NCBI RefSeq assembly: GCF_049800775.1
Contig: NZ_JBNAFR010000004.1
Span: forward strand, 248,001 to 312,000
Reading direction: 5' to 3'
Source: Dinoroseobacter sp049800775
Lineage (GTDB): Bacteria; Pseudomonadota; Alphaproteobacteria; Rhodobacterales; Rhodobacteraceae
DNA length: 64,000 nt
Both the position numbers and the translations under genes were made by a program. A model generated the notes under the pieces. The model saw only the letters and a program-made list of their open reading frames with translations. It was not told where the DNA came from and searched no databases. Positions 26,464-33,152 of this stretch are shown piece by piece (position 1 is the stretch's first letter; the number at the start of each line of letters is the position of its first letter).

Positions 26464-27030
26464 ATGACCGATTTTACTCTGCACGACCTGGACACCGCCC
26501 CGGATGCCAGCAAACCCCTGCTGGAAACCTCCCTGAAGAATTTCGGGCGGATCCCCGGCCTGCACGCGGTCATGTCCGAAAGCCCCAAGACCTTCGAAGC
26601 GTACCAGCTGCTCCACAAGCTCTTCACCGAGACCACCTTCGACGCGGATGAGCTGACGGTGATCTGGCAGAGCATCAATGTAGAGCATGCGTGCCATTAC
26701 TGCGTGCCCGCCCATACGGGCATCGCGAAGATGATGAAGGTCGATGACGCGATCACCGAGGCCCTGCGCAATGAGACGCCCCTGCCGACGCCGCGGCTCG
26801 AGGCGCTGCGGGATTTCACCCTGACCATGGTGCGCAGCCGGGGCAACGCGACCGAGGCCGAGGTGCAGGCCTTCCTCGATGCCGGCTTCACCCGCGAGCA
26901 GGTGCTCGAGGTCGTGCTGGGGATCGCGCAAAAGGTGATGTCCAACTACATCAACCATCTGGCCGACACGCCGGTGGATCAGGTGATGCAGAAATTCGCT
27001 TGGACCAAGGCCTCGCCCGAAGCCGCCTAA
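26464..27030 (+). CDS. AhpD-like alkylhydroperoxidase (carboxymuconolactone decarboxylase fold)
   Basis: 188 residues from the ATG at 26464. The catalytic signature INVEHACHYCVPAHTGIAKM contains the ExxxCxxCxxxH relay of AhpD-type proteins. They reduce peroxides or protein disulfides through the two cysteines. The rest is helical, as in the CMD fold. It is a single gene preceded by two palindromic operators and a divergent TetR gene, so it is probably induced by a compound bound by that regulator, perhaps an electrophile or oxidant. The C-terminal VMQKFAWTKA is unremarkable. Confidence 0.85.
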   Translation: MTDFTLHDLDTAPDASKPLLETSLKNFGRIPGLHAVMSESPKTFEAYQLLHKLFTETTFDADELTVIWQSINVEHACHYCVPAHTGIAKMMKVDDAITEALRNETPLPTPRLEALRDFTLTMVRSRGNATEAEVQAFLDAGFTREQVLEVVLGIAQKVMSNYINHLADTPVDQVMQKFAWTKASPEAA

Positions 27031-27093
27031 GCCCTTGATCCTGCCGGGGCGGGCCTCCTAGGGTGTGCAGACACTTTCGGAGACCCGCCCCCC

Positions 27094-27735
27094 ATGTCCC
27101 TCTCTATCATGCCGGTCGAAACCTGGCTGGCCTTCGTGGTCGCCTCGACCCTCCTGCTGCTGATCCCCGGCCCGACCATCCTGCTGGTGCTGAGCTATGC
27201 CCTGAGCCAGGGCCGCCGCGTGGCCGTGAGCACCGCAGCCGGGGTTGCCCTCGGCGATCTGATTGCCATGAGCGCCTCGCTCGCCGGGCTCGGCACGTTG
27301 GTGATGACCTCTGCCACGCTCTTCACGGCCCTGAAATGGGTCGGCGCGCTCTATCTTGTCTGGCTCGGGATCAAGCTTCTGCGCAGCCCGCCCTCCGCGG
27401 GGCTCGAGGCCGGGGTGCCAGCGCAGGCCAGCCCGCGAGAGACCTTCCTGCACGCGACCACGGTCACCGCGCTGAACCCCAAGAGCATCGCGTTCTTCAT
27501 CGCCTTCGTGCCGCAATTCGTGAATGCTCAGGCGCCGCTCCTGCCGCAATTCGCGCTGCTGACCGGGACATTCGTGACCCTCGCAACGCTGAACGCATTG
27601 GCCTATGCCCTTTTGGCTGACCGGCTGCGGGCGCAGATCCGGCGCCCCTCGACCCTGCGCTGGCTGACCCGTGCCGGGGGTGGCACGCTGATCGGGATGG
27701 GGGCGCTGACGGCAACCGCGCAGCGTGCCGCATGA
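27094..27735 (+). CDS. LysE/RhtB-family amino-acid exporter
   Basis: 213 residues with five to six hydrophobic helices. Family marks are LLLIPGPTILLVLSYALSQG at the N-terminus, KWVGALYLVWLGIKLL and ALNPKSIAFFIAFVPQFV. These proteins export basic amino acids, homoserine or related molecules. The last bases overlap the start of the ureohydrolase gene by four, so the two are co-translated. That pairing suggests export of a guanidino compound or its product, which is inference. Confidence 0.87.
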   Translation: MSLSIMPVETWLAFVVASTLLLLIPGPTILLVLSYALSQGRRVAVSTAAGVALGDLIAMSASLAGLGTLVMTSATLFTALKWVGALYLVWLGIKLLRSPPSAGLEAGVPAQASPRETFLHATTVTALNPKSIAFFIAFVPQFVNAQAPLLPQFALLTGTFVTLATLNALAYALLADRLRAQIRRPSTLRWLTRAGGGTLIGMGALTATAQRAA

Positions 27736-28691
27736 GCGATCCGTTCTTTCATCCGGTATCGGGGACCGAGCTGCCGCGCTATGCCGGGGCACCGAGCTTC
27801 ATGCGCCTGCCGGTGGTGACACCGGATCATCCGCGCTTTGCCGAGGTCGAGATCGGCCTGATCGGCACGCCCTGGGATGGCGGCACCACGAACCGGCCCG
27901 GCGCGCGACACGGGCCGCGACAGATCCGCGACATGTCGACGATGATCCGAGCCCAGCACGGGGCGACGGGCGTGGCCCCGTTCCGTCTGGCGAATTGCGC
28001 CGATCTGGGGGATGTGGCCCCGAACCCCGCCGGGCTCGAAGACAGCATGGCGCGGATCACGGCCTTTTACCGTGATATTGTGGCCGCCGGGATCCGCCCC
28101 CTGACCGGGGGCGGCGATCACCTGTGCACCCTGCCGATCCTGCGGGCGCTGGGGGCGGAGGGTCCGCTGGGCCTGATCCAGTTCGACAGCCATACGGATC
28201 TCTTCGACACGTATTTCGGCGGGACGAAATTCACCCATGGCACCCCGTTCCGGCGCGCCATCGAAGAGGGGCTGATCGATCCGGTGCGCACGGTGCAGAT
28301 CGGGATCCGAGGCACCGCCTATGGCACCGAGGATCGCGACTATGCCCGCGATGTCGGGATCACCATCATCCCGATCGAGGCGTTTTTCGAGCGGGGCATT
28401 GCCCATGTGATGGATGAGGCGCGCGAGATCGTCGGCGCGGCCCCGACCTATGTCACCTATGACATTGATTTCGTGGACCCGGCCTTTGCGCCCGGAACCG
28501 GGACGCCCGAGGTGGGTGGGCCGACCTCTTATCAGGCGCTGCAGGTGGCGCGGGCTTTGCGCGGGCTGAATATCATCGGCGCGGATCTCGTCGAGGTGGC
28601 GCCGCCTTTTGATGCGAGCGGGGCGACGGCCTATCTCGGCGCGTCGCTGATGTTCGAGATGCTGTGCCACATGGCCGAAGGGCCGCTTTGA
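27732..28691 (+). CDS. Agmatinase-type ureohydrolase
   Basis: 319 residues of the arginase/agmatinase/guanidinobutyrase family, which releases urea from a guanidino group at a binuclear metal site. All ligand motifs are present: GGGDHLCTL, IQFDSHTDLFD and YDIDFVDPAFAPGTGTPEVG. It could be agmatinase (speB), guanidinobutyrase, guanidinopropionase or a guanidine hydrolase; the sequence alone does not separate them. It overlaps the LysE exporter gene and lies near a urease cluster that could use its urea. Confidence 0.85.
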   Translation: MSDPFFHPVSGTELPRYAGAPSFMRLPVVTPDHPRFAEVEIGLIGTPWDGGTTNRPGARHGPRQIRDMSTMIRAQHGATGVAPFRLANCADLGDVAPNPAGLEDSMARITAFYRDIVAAGIRPLTGGGDHLCTLPILRALGAEGPLGLIQFDSHTDLFDTYFGGTKFTHGTPFRRAIEEGLIDPVRTVQIGIRGTAYGTEDRDYARDVGITIIPIEAFFERGIAHVMDEAREIVGAAPTYVTYDIDFVDPAFAPGTGTPEVGGPTSYQALQVARALRGLNIIGADLVEVAPPFDASGATAYLGASLMFEMLCHMAEGPL

Positions 28692-28723
28692 CCCATTGCG
28701 ATCCCGGCGCGCCTGCGCCGGGC

Positions 28724-29110
28724 TCAGCGGTCGGTCAGCAATTTCCACCCCAAGGCGCAGAAGCCAAGTTCCAGAAACAGATAGATCAACAGAAGCGGAT
28801 GCGGCAGACCATCCAGCAAGAGGCTGAGCGCCCGGCCCGCCGCCAGCCCGCCCATGAAGATCACAAGGCTCCAGAGCGCGGGGATGCGCAGGTCCGGCTT
28901 GCGAGCGCCCATGAGCCAGAAGAGCGCCAATGCCAGATAAAGGCCCATCACCGCGCGAAAGATATGCCGCGTGTTCGCGGCCGAAGCATCGATCCCGAAC
29001 ATCCACGGCAGCGTGACATTGGGTGCGGCGCCGTAGCCCAAGGCAATCGGGGTGAGCCCCACCGCGGCCAATGTCAGGAAAGCCGGTTGAAATCGCGCGA
29101 GGGTGCTCAT
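28724..29110 (-). CDS. DUF4345 family membrane protein
   Basis: 128 residues with four hydrophobic helices, for example FLTLAAVGLTPIALGYG, IFRAVMGLYLALALFWLMGA, LWSLVIFMGGLAAGRALSLL and LIYLFLELGFCALGW. The pattern WMFGIDASAANTRHIFRAVM is typical of DUF4345. The function is unknown. It is convergent to the ureohydrolase gene and on the same strand as the urease cluster, with a 255-base gap before ureG in which I see no gene or clear signal. Confidence 0.75.
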   Translation of the reverse strand: MSTLARFQPAFLTLAAVGLTPIALGYGAAPNVTLPWMFGIDASAANTRHIFRAVMGLYLALALFWLMGARKPDLRIPALWSLVIFMGGLAAGRALSLLLDGLPHPLLLIYLFLELGFCALGWKLLTDR

Positions 29111-29364
29111 GGGTCAACTCCGTTCTGGTGCGGGATCCCGTGACGCAGCCTTGCGCCAACGCACCCAGCGTCCAGCCCTACATCATGGGGGCCGGGCCCG
29201 TAAATGCGCGCGCACCCCCAACCGACCCGCTCTCGGAGGACCACGCAGCCGGTTTAGGACGCTGCGCAGCGATCACGCGGCGCAGGAGCGGCCACCATGA
29301 CGTGTCACGATCACCGCACGTCAGCACCCGGCCTGCAACCCGTCTTGCACGCCCACCTGGCCGG

Positions 29365-29973
29365 TCAGAGCCCGCCCTCGGTCTCAAGAAAGGAGACGAT
29401 CTCGGGCACGCCCTGCCCGGATTTCAGCGCCGCCATCACGAAGGGTCGTGGCCCGCGCGCCGCCTGTGCGTCGCTCTGCAGCAGGTTCCGATCCACGCCC
29501 ACATAGGGCGCGAGATCCGTCTTGTTGATCACAAGCAGATCCGAGCGCGTCAGCCCCGGTCCTTTCTTGCGCGGGATGTCCTGCCCCGCTGCCGTGTCGA
29601 TCACGTAGATCGTCAGATCGGCCAGCTCGGGGCTGAAGGTCGCGGCGAGATTGTCTCCACCGCTCTCGATCAGGATCACGTCCAGATCCGCAAACCGCGC
29701 CCTGAGATCGGCCACCGCCGCGAGATTGATCGAGGCATCCTCGCGGATCGCCGTATGCGGGCAGCCCCCGGTCTCGACCCCGCGGATCCGCTCCAGCGGC
29801 AGGGCCTGCGCGCGCATCAGATACTCCGCATCCTCGGAGGTGTAGATATCATTGGTGATCACTGCGACCGAATACCGGTCACGCAGCGCCCGGCAGAGCT
29901 GTTCGGTCAGCGTGGTCTTGCCTGCCCCGACCGGCCCCCCGATCCCGACCCGCAGCGGTCCGTTCTCAGACAT
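29365..29973 (-). CDS. ureG: Urease accessory GTPase UreG
   Basis: 202 residues from the ATG at 29973. P-loop GIGGPVGAGKTTLTEQLCRA, the nickel-binding region GVETGGCPHTAIREDASIN with the conserved CPH motif, ESGGDNLAATFSPELAD and the guanine-specificity NKTD (VINKTDLAPYVG) are all present. UreG delivers nickel to urease together with UreD, UreF and UreE. Its start overlaps the preceding CMD-like gene by eight bases, so it is in the ureE-ureF-CMD-ureG operon. It is the last gene of that block. Confidence 0.95.
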   Translation of the reverse strand: MSENGPLRVGIGGPVGAGKTTLTEQLCRALRDRYSVAVITNDIYTSEDAEYLMRAQALPLERIRGVETGGCPHTAIREDASINLAAVADLRARFADLDVILIESGGDNLAATFSPELADLTIYVIDTAAGQDIPRKKGPGLTRSDLLVINKTDLAPYVGVDRNLLQSDAQAARGPRPFVMAALKSGQGVPEIVSFLETEGGL

Positions 29974-30355
29974 CCGCCCCGGCCTCCTCTTCCTCGGCAA
30001 AGACTTCAAGTGCCGCGTTCAGCGCGTTGATCGCGCTTGGAAATCCGCCATAAAGCGCCATCTGCCAGATCACCTCGCCGATCTCCTGCTGGCTCAGACC
30101 GGCCTTGCGCCCACCCGCGATATTCACCTTGAGCTGCGGCTTAGTCTGCCCGCCCAGAGCGGTCAGCGCCGCGATGGTCGCGATGTAGCGCTCGCGCAGG
30201 GGCAGCCCGGGCCGGGCATATTGCCGACCATAGGCGAAATCCACCACGCCCTCGGCCAGCCCCGGCACCAGATGGCCATAGCGAGCCTCCAGCGCGGCCT
30301 CCATGCCCGGGTTCAGCTCTTCTGAGAGTGTGCGTCCTGTCTCGGTCGTGGTCAT
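29966..30355 (-). CDS. Carboxymuconolactone-decarboxylase-fold protein inside the urease operon
   Basis: 129 residues. The pattern GLPLRERYIATIAALTALGG, then GLSQQEIGEVIWQMALYGGF and PSAINALNAALEV, is that of the carboxymuconolactone decarboxylase (gamma-CMD) family. No cysteine is present, so it cannot use the AhpD CxxC chemistry. It overlaps the ureF stop (ATGA) and the ureG start, which means it is translated as part of the urease accessory operon. Its role in that operon is unknown. A true decarboxylase role is unlikely, given the context. Confidence 0.78.
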   Translation of the reverse strand: MTTTETGRTLSEELNPGMEAALEARYGHLVPGLAEGVVDFAYGRQYARPGLPLRERYIATIAALTALGGQTKPQLKVNIAGGRKAGLSQQEIGEVIWQMALYGGFPSAINALNAALEVFAEEEEAGADV

Positions 30356-31005
30356 GTGCGGAAAATCCTGACTTCTTGTGTTTCATGGCCCATGGCGGCG
30401 AGATCCCCGCGCAGGGCGCTTGTGGCGACCTCTTCCAGAGGCAGCGCCGCGAGACGGGTCGCTTCGGCAGAAATCGCGTCATGCAGCGCCTGCGACACGC
30501 GCTGCCCCTCGGTTTGCCCGAGCGGGATAAGGCGCACGGCCCCGGAAATCAGACCGCCCAGAAACGCCTGCAGGTAGAGCGCGACGACCTCCTCGGGCGG
30601 CAGGCCAAGGGACCGGGCCCGCGCCCCGACGGCAACGGGATAGGGCAGCGGCGAGAGCTGCTCGGGGCATAGCGCGTTGGTCGTCTGCACGAAGGCCGCG
30701 CCCTGATCCCGGGTCTCGGACCAACGCTCCGCCGAGGTCGCGAGCGCCTCGGCCGCCTCGGCCAAGACCTCCAACGGATCCCCTGCGGCCGCGCGGGCCA
30801 CGAGCAGGCCGTCGGTCTGGCAGCTTCCGGCCATGAGCAGGCCTTCGAGCCAGATCCGCAGGCTGTCCGCATCGTGGATCTGCCCGGCGGTGATCGCCTG
30901 TTCGAGCCCGTGGGAATAGGCATAAGCGCTCACCGGAAAACCGGGGGAGAGCCATTGGGCAAGGCTCAACCGGCTTTGCAGGGCGCGCCCCACGCCATCA
31001 GTCAT
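30352..31005 (-). CDS. ureF: Urease accessory protein UreF
   Basis: 217 residues from the ATG at 31005 (MTDGVGRALQSRLSLAQWLS). The longer frame upstream is antiframe of the His-rich ureE tail and is ignored. UreF motifs are SPGFPVSAYAYSHGLEQAIT, LLMAGSCQTDGLLVARAAAG and GLISGAVRLIPLGQTEGQRV. UreF bridges UreD and UreG on apo-urease. The gene overlaps ureE by eight bases and the CMD-like gene by four. Confidence 0.93.
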   Translation of the reverse strand: MTDGVGRALQSRLSLAQWLSPGFPVSAYAYSHGLEQAITAGQIHDADSLRIWLEGLLMAGSCQTDGLLVARAAAGDPLEVLAEAAEALATSAERWSETRDQGAAFVQTTNALCPEQLSPLPYPVAVGARARSLGLPPEEVVALYLQAFLGGLISGAVRLIPLGQTEGQRVSQALHDAISAEATRLAALPLEEVATSALRGDLAAMGHETQEVRIFRT

Positions 31006-31546
31006 GGTTGTGCCCGTGGGAGTGACCATGGCTGTGTTCATGGCCGTGGTCGTGTGCGTGTTCGTGGCTGTGCCCGTGTTCATGGCTGTGGCTCTGCGTC
31101 TCCGCCGGTCCATGATCATGGCCCATGGTCCGGCCATGGCCATAGGCGCCGCCCTCGGGCGTGAAGGGCGCGGTCACCTCGGCGACCTCCGCCCCCAGGC
31201 CCCGCAGCATCCCCGCCAGCACATGGTCATGGCGAATGAACAGCGCATCCTCGGCGATTTGGCAGGGTGTGTGACGGTTGCCGATATGCCAGGCCAGCCG
31301 GATGAGATCGCCGGTCACGCGCAGCAGCGCCTCGGGCGCGGCCTGCACCGCGATCCGGGTGCCATCGGGGTGGTCGAACCCGTGCTCGGGACCGAGGCTG
31401 ACCACTTCGGGCAGGTCCAGCACAAAGGCCCGCCCCCCCTCGGAGACGAGCCGCTTGCGCCGCAGGAACCGGCCCTCGTAATCGAGGCTCAGGCGATCGG
31501 TGGCCCCCTCAGCGCTGCTCAGGCGTGTGATCCGGGGCGCGCTCAT
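30998..31546 (-). CDS. ureE: Urease nickel metallochaperone UreE with His-rich tail
   Basis: 182 residues from the ATG at 31546; alternative ATGs at 31558 and 31582 exist. The core has FLRRKRLVSEGGRAFVLDLP and LAWHIGNRHTPCQIAEDALF, the latter with the His of the UreE metal site. The tail from about residue 135 is His/Asp/Glu/Ser-rich, with 18 histidines in about 50 residues, fit to store or buffer Ni(II). This tail makes the antisense frame look coding, but it is not. The start lies inside the upstream DUF1127 gene (38-base overlap). Confidence 0.93.
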   Translation of the reverse strand: MSAPRITRLSSAEGATDRLSLDYEGRFLRRKRLVSEGGRAFVLDLPEVVSLGPEHGFDHPDGTRIAVQAAPEALLRVTGDLIRLAWHIGNRHTPCQIAEDALFIRHDHVLAGMLRGLGAEVAEVTAPFTPEGGAYGHGRTMGHDHGPAETQSHSHEHGHSHEHAHDHGHEHSHGHSHGHNHD

Positions 31547-31778
31547 GCCAGCCCCCATGGGGTCCGCTGAGCACTCTGGCACTGGCTTTCTGCCGCAGAT
31601 GCCGCTTCAGACAGGCGCGGGTCAGCCCCATCCGCGCGAGATCGGTATCCGTCAGCGCGTTCAGGGCGGCAAACTCGGTCGCCATGGCATGGGCCGCGCG
31701 CAGCTCGGACCAGGCCTCCCGAAGACGCGAAAAGATCCCGCGCGTCGGGTGCAGAGATATCAGGAAATTCGAAACCAT
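31509..31778 (-). CDS. DUF1127-type small protein overlapping ureE
   Basis: 89 residues. The central stretch AMATEFAALNALTDTDLARMGL, then TRACLKRHLRQ, matches the DUF1127 pattern of an Arg/Leu-rich short helix followed by a conserved LxDIGLxR-like motif (here LARMGLTR). DUF1127 proteins are small and may act with RNA or in stress responses. The C-terminal tail shares its last 38 bases with the start of ureE, so its translation is likely coupled to ureE. Confidence rests on the motif and position; the ribosome-binding site is weak. Confidence 0.6.
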   Translation of the reverse strand: MVSNFLISLHPTRGIFSRLREAWSELRAAHAMATEFAALNALTDTDLARMGLTRACLKRHLRQKASARVLSGPHGGWHERAPDHTPEQR

Positions 31779-31910
31779 AGGATTGGGGATCTTTCGTGTT
31801 CGATCTTTCCTCCCGGGCGCATGCTATTGCATACAACCCATTCGGACAGCAAGCAGACGCTCCGCAACCCGGGATTGCACCGGGTGCAGAGCTGTCGGCG
31901 TGACGCGGGC

Positions 31911-32117
31911 TCAGGCCCGGGCGGCCAGCGCGCGCAGCAACGCGTCGCGGGTGGTGTCCATATCCTCGAGCTCTGCCGGGGTCAGGGCAAAGATGCGCTC
32001 GGCTTCGAGCTGCAACTCGTGCGCATGGGCGAGCCGGTTGGGCGCGGCCATCACGGCGTCGAAGATGGTGGTGGCCAGGCGCGAGACGGCCGGGCGGTCG
32101 AGAACGAGACTTGTCAT
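31911..32117 (-). CDS. Small hypothetical protein (68 aa) with a strong ribosome-binding site
   Basis: 68 residues. The ATG at 32117 is preceded by CACGGAGGTTTCCA, a good site, so the frame is likely real. It is alanine-rich and probably all-helical (RLATTIFDAVMAAPNRLAHA, then LTPAELEDMDTTRDALLRAL). The end resembles the LTPAEL/LxDxGxxR part of DUF1127 proteins but is not a clean match. It lies in the 1.4-kb stretch that splits the urease genes. Confidence 0.55.
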   Translation of the reverse strand: MTSLVLDRPAVSRLATTIFDAVMAAPNRLAHAHELQLEAERIFALTPAELEDMDTTRDALLRALAARA

Positions 32118-32323
32118 TGGAAACCTCCGTGGAATGGGTCACGTGTTTCCTCCCTGTATCCCATGATATGCAATGGTGGACGGCGCTTGGGTAGGCCTGT
32201 CTCGGCAAGCCCGGGTTGCGCTCGGAGCATGACCCGCGCGGGTGGCGGCGCGGCGATCGTGGTTAACGCAATGTTCAGCGCGGCCGCGCAGATTGGTCGG
32301 GAGCCGCTGCCCGTGAGAACGAC

Positions 32324-32713
32324 ATGACCCGATCCCTGTTCGATGGACTGCCCCTGCCCGACCAGCTCGCCATGTTGCGCGCAAGGCTGCGGGCGTTGAA
32401 GGCCGAAGAGGCCACGCTGCGCGCGCAGATCCTGGCGGCGCAGGGCACCGGGGCGCTGCGCGGGTTGGCCTATGACATCCGCATCGTCCACAGCACCCAG
32501 CGCAGCATTCTGAAAGAGCGGCTCCCCCTCGAGATCCAGAGCAATCCACGCTTCTTTCGCCGGTCCGAGATTGCGCAGGTCCGGCTGGTGCAGCGGGCAC
32601 ATGTGCCCGCTGCGGACGCGCGAGATGCCAAACCGTCCGGGTCCTTGGGACACCAGCGGTCTGTGCACGCGGGTCCGCGCAGTCCGGCCTGCCGGACTGC
32701 GCCACCGCGCTAG
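32324..32713 (+). CDS. Hypothetical coiled-coil protein whose C-terminus runs into repeat R1
   Basis: 129 residues. Residues 1-40 form a helix rich in Leu/Arg/Ala (LAMLRARLRALKAEEATLRA) that looks like a coiled coil. A compact region, AYDIRIVHSTQRSILKERLP then EIQSNPRFFRRSEIAQVRL, follows and looks like a conserved domain. From about residue 89 the reading frame passes through the palindromic repeat at 32590-32702, so the last 40 residues are encoded by the repeat and look random. The natural stop may have been lost when the repeat entered. The function is unknown. Confidence 0.55.
   Translation: MTRSLFDGLPLPDQLAMLRARLRALKAEEATLRAQILAAQGTGALRGLAYDIRIVHSTQRSILKERLPLEIQSNPRFFRRSEIAQVRLVQRAHVPAADARDAKPSGSLGHQRSVHAGPRSPACRTAPPR
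32590..32702 (-). repeat. Paired-palindrome module R1 (reverse orientation)
   Basis: Palindrome B is the perfect 24-base dyad with arms GCAGCGGGCACA/TGTGCCCGCTGC (32590-32613) and centre CATG. It is followed by GCGGACGC, a 49-base spacer, GCGGGTCCGC, and palindrome A with 12-base arms GCGCAGTCCGGC around CT (32677-32702). This is the reverse complement of the layout of R2 and R3. It sits at the 3' end of the hypothetical gene 32324-32713 and between the two blocks of urease genes. Confidence 0.7.
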
Positions 32714-32728
32714 CGGCCGCACAGGTCT

Positions 32729-32956
32729 CTACCGGTGAAACCGGTCGCGGAAGACATGGGCGGTGATCTGATCCCGTGCCACCCCAAGCTCGGCCAGCCG
32801 TGCATCGGACAGGGCATGGAGCCGCTTGAGCTCGCCAAGTCGCGGCGCCACCGCGCGTTCGGGGTTCACCCCCAAACCAAGCTCTGCGAAGAACAGATCG
32901 ATCTGGCTCTGCACGGGATCGGGGCGCACCCCGGGGATCGAAAGATATACGGTCAT
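32729..32956 (-). CDS. DUF1127-type small protein (75 aa)
   Basis: 75 residues from the ATG at 32956, with AGAGG upstream. The C-terminal part LGELKRLHALSDARLAELGV, then ARDQITAHVFRDRFHR, has the DUF1127-like order of short helix, LxxLSDARLAELGV and a basic end. It lies just after ureC on the same strand and could be transcribed from the ureC end. It is the clearest of the DUF1127-like proteins near the urease genes. Confidence 0.65.
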   Translation of the reverse strand: MTVYLSIPGVRPDPVQSQIDLFFAELGLGVNPERAVAPRLGELKRLHALSDARLAELGVARDQITAHVFRDRFHR

Positions 32957-33152
32957 TGTCAGCCTCTTGGTTGGGGGCCGCAACACGCCCCCTTCCTGCG
33001 ACAATATAGCGCAATCCTCCCATGGATCCCGTCTCTCCGATCTGTTTCCTGGATCGTCTGCCGGGGACTGCCCGGTAATCCGGCACCGGGCCCGTGCTGC
33101 GCCCGTTCCCGACGCGCTTATGGTCCCCGCTTCTGCGCGCGTGGCGCATGGA

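Noticed and set aside
29111..29364. Possible gene or regulatory RNA in the 254-base gap next to ureG
   Set aside because: Only short palindromes (such as GCTGCGCAGC) and no open frame with a ribosome-binding site were found.
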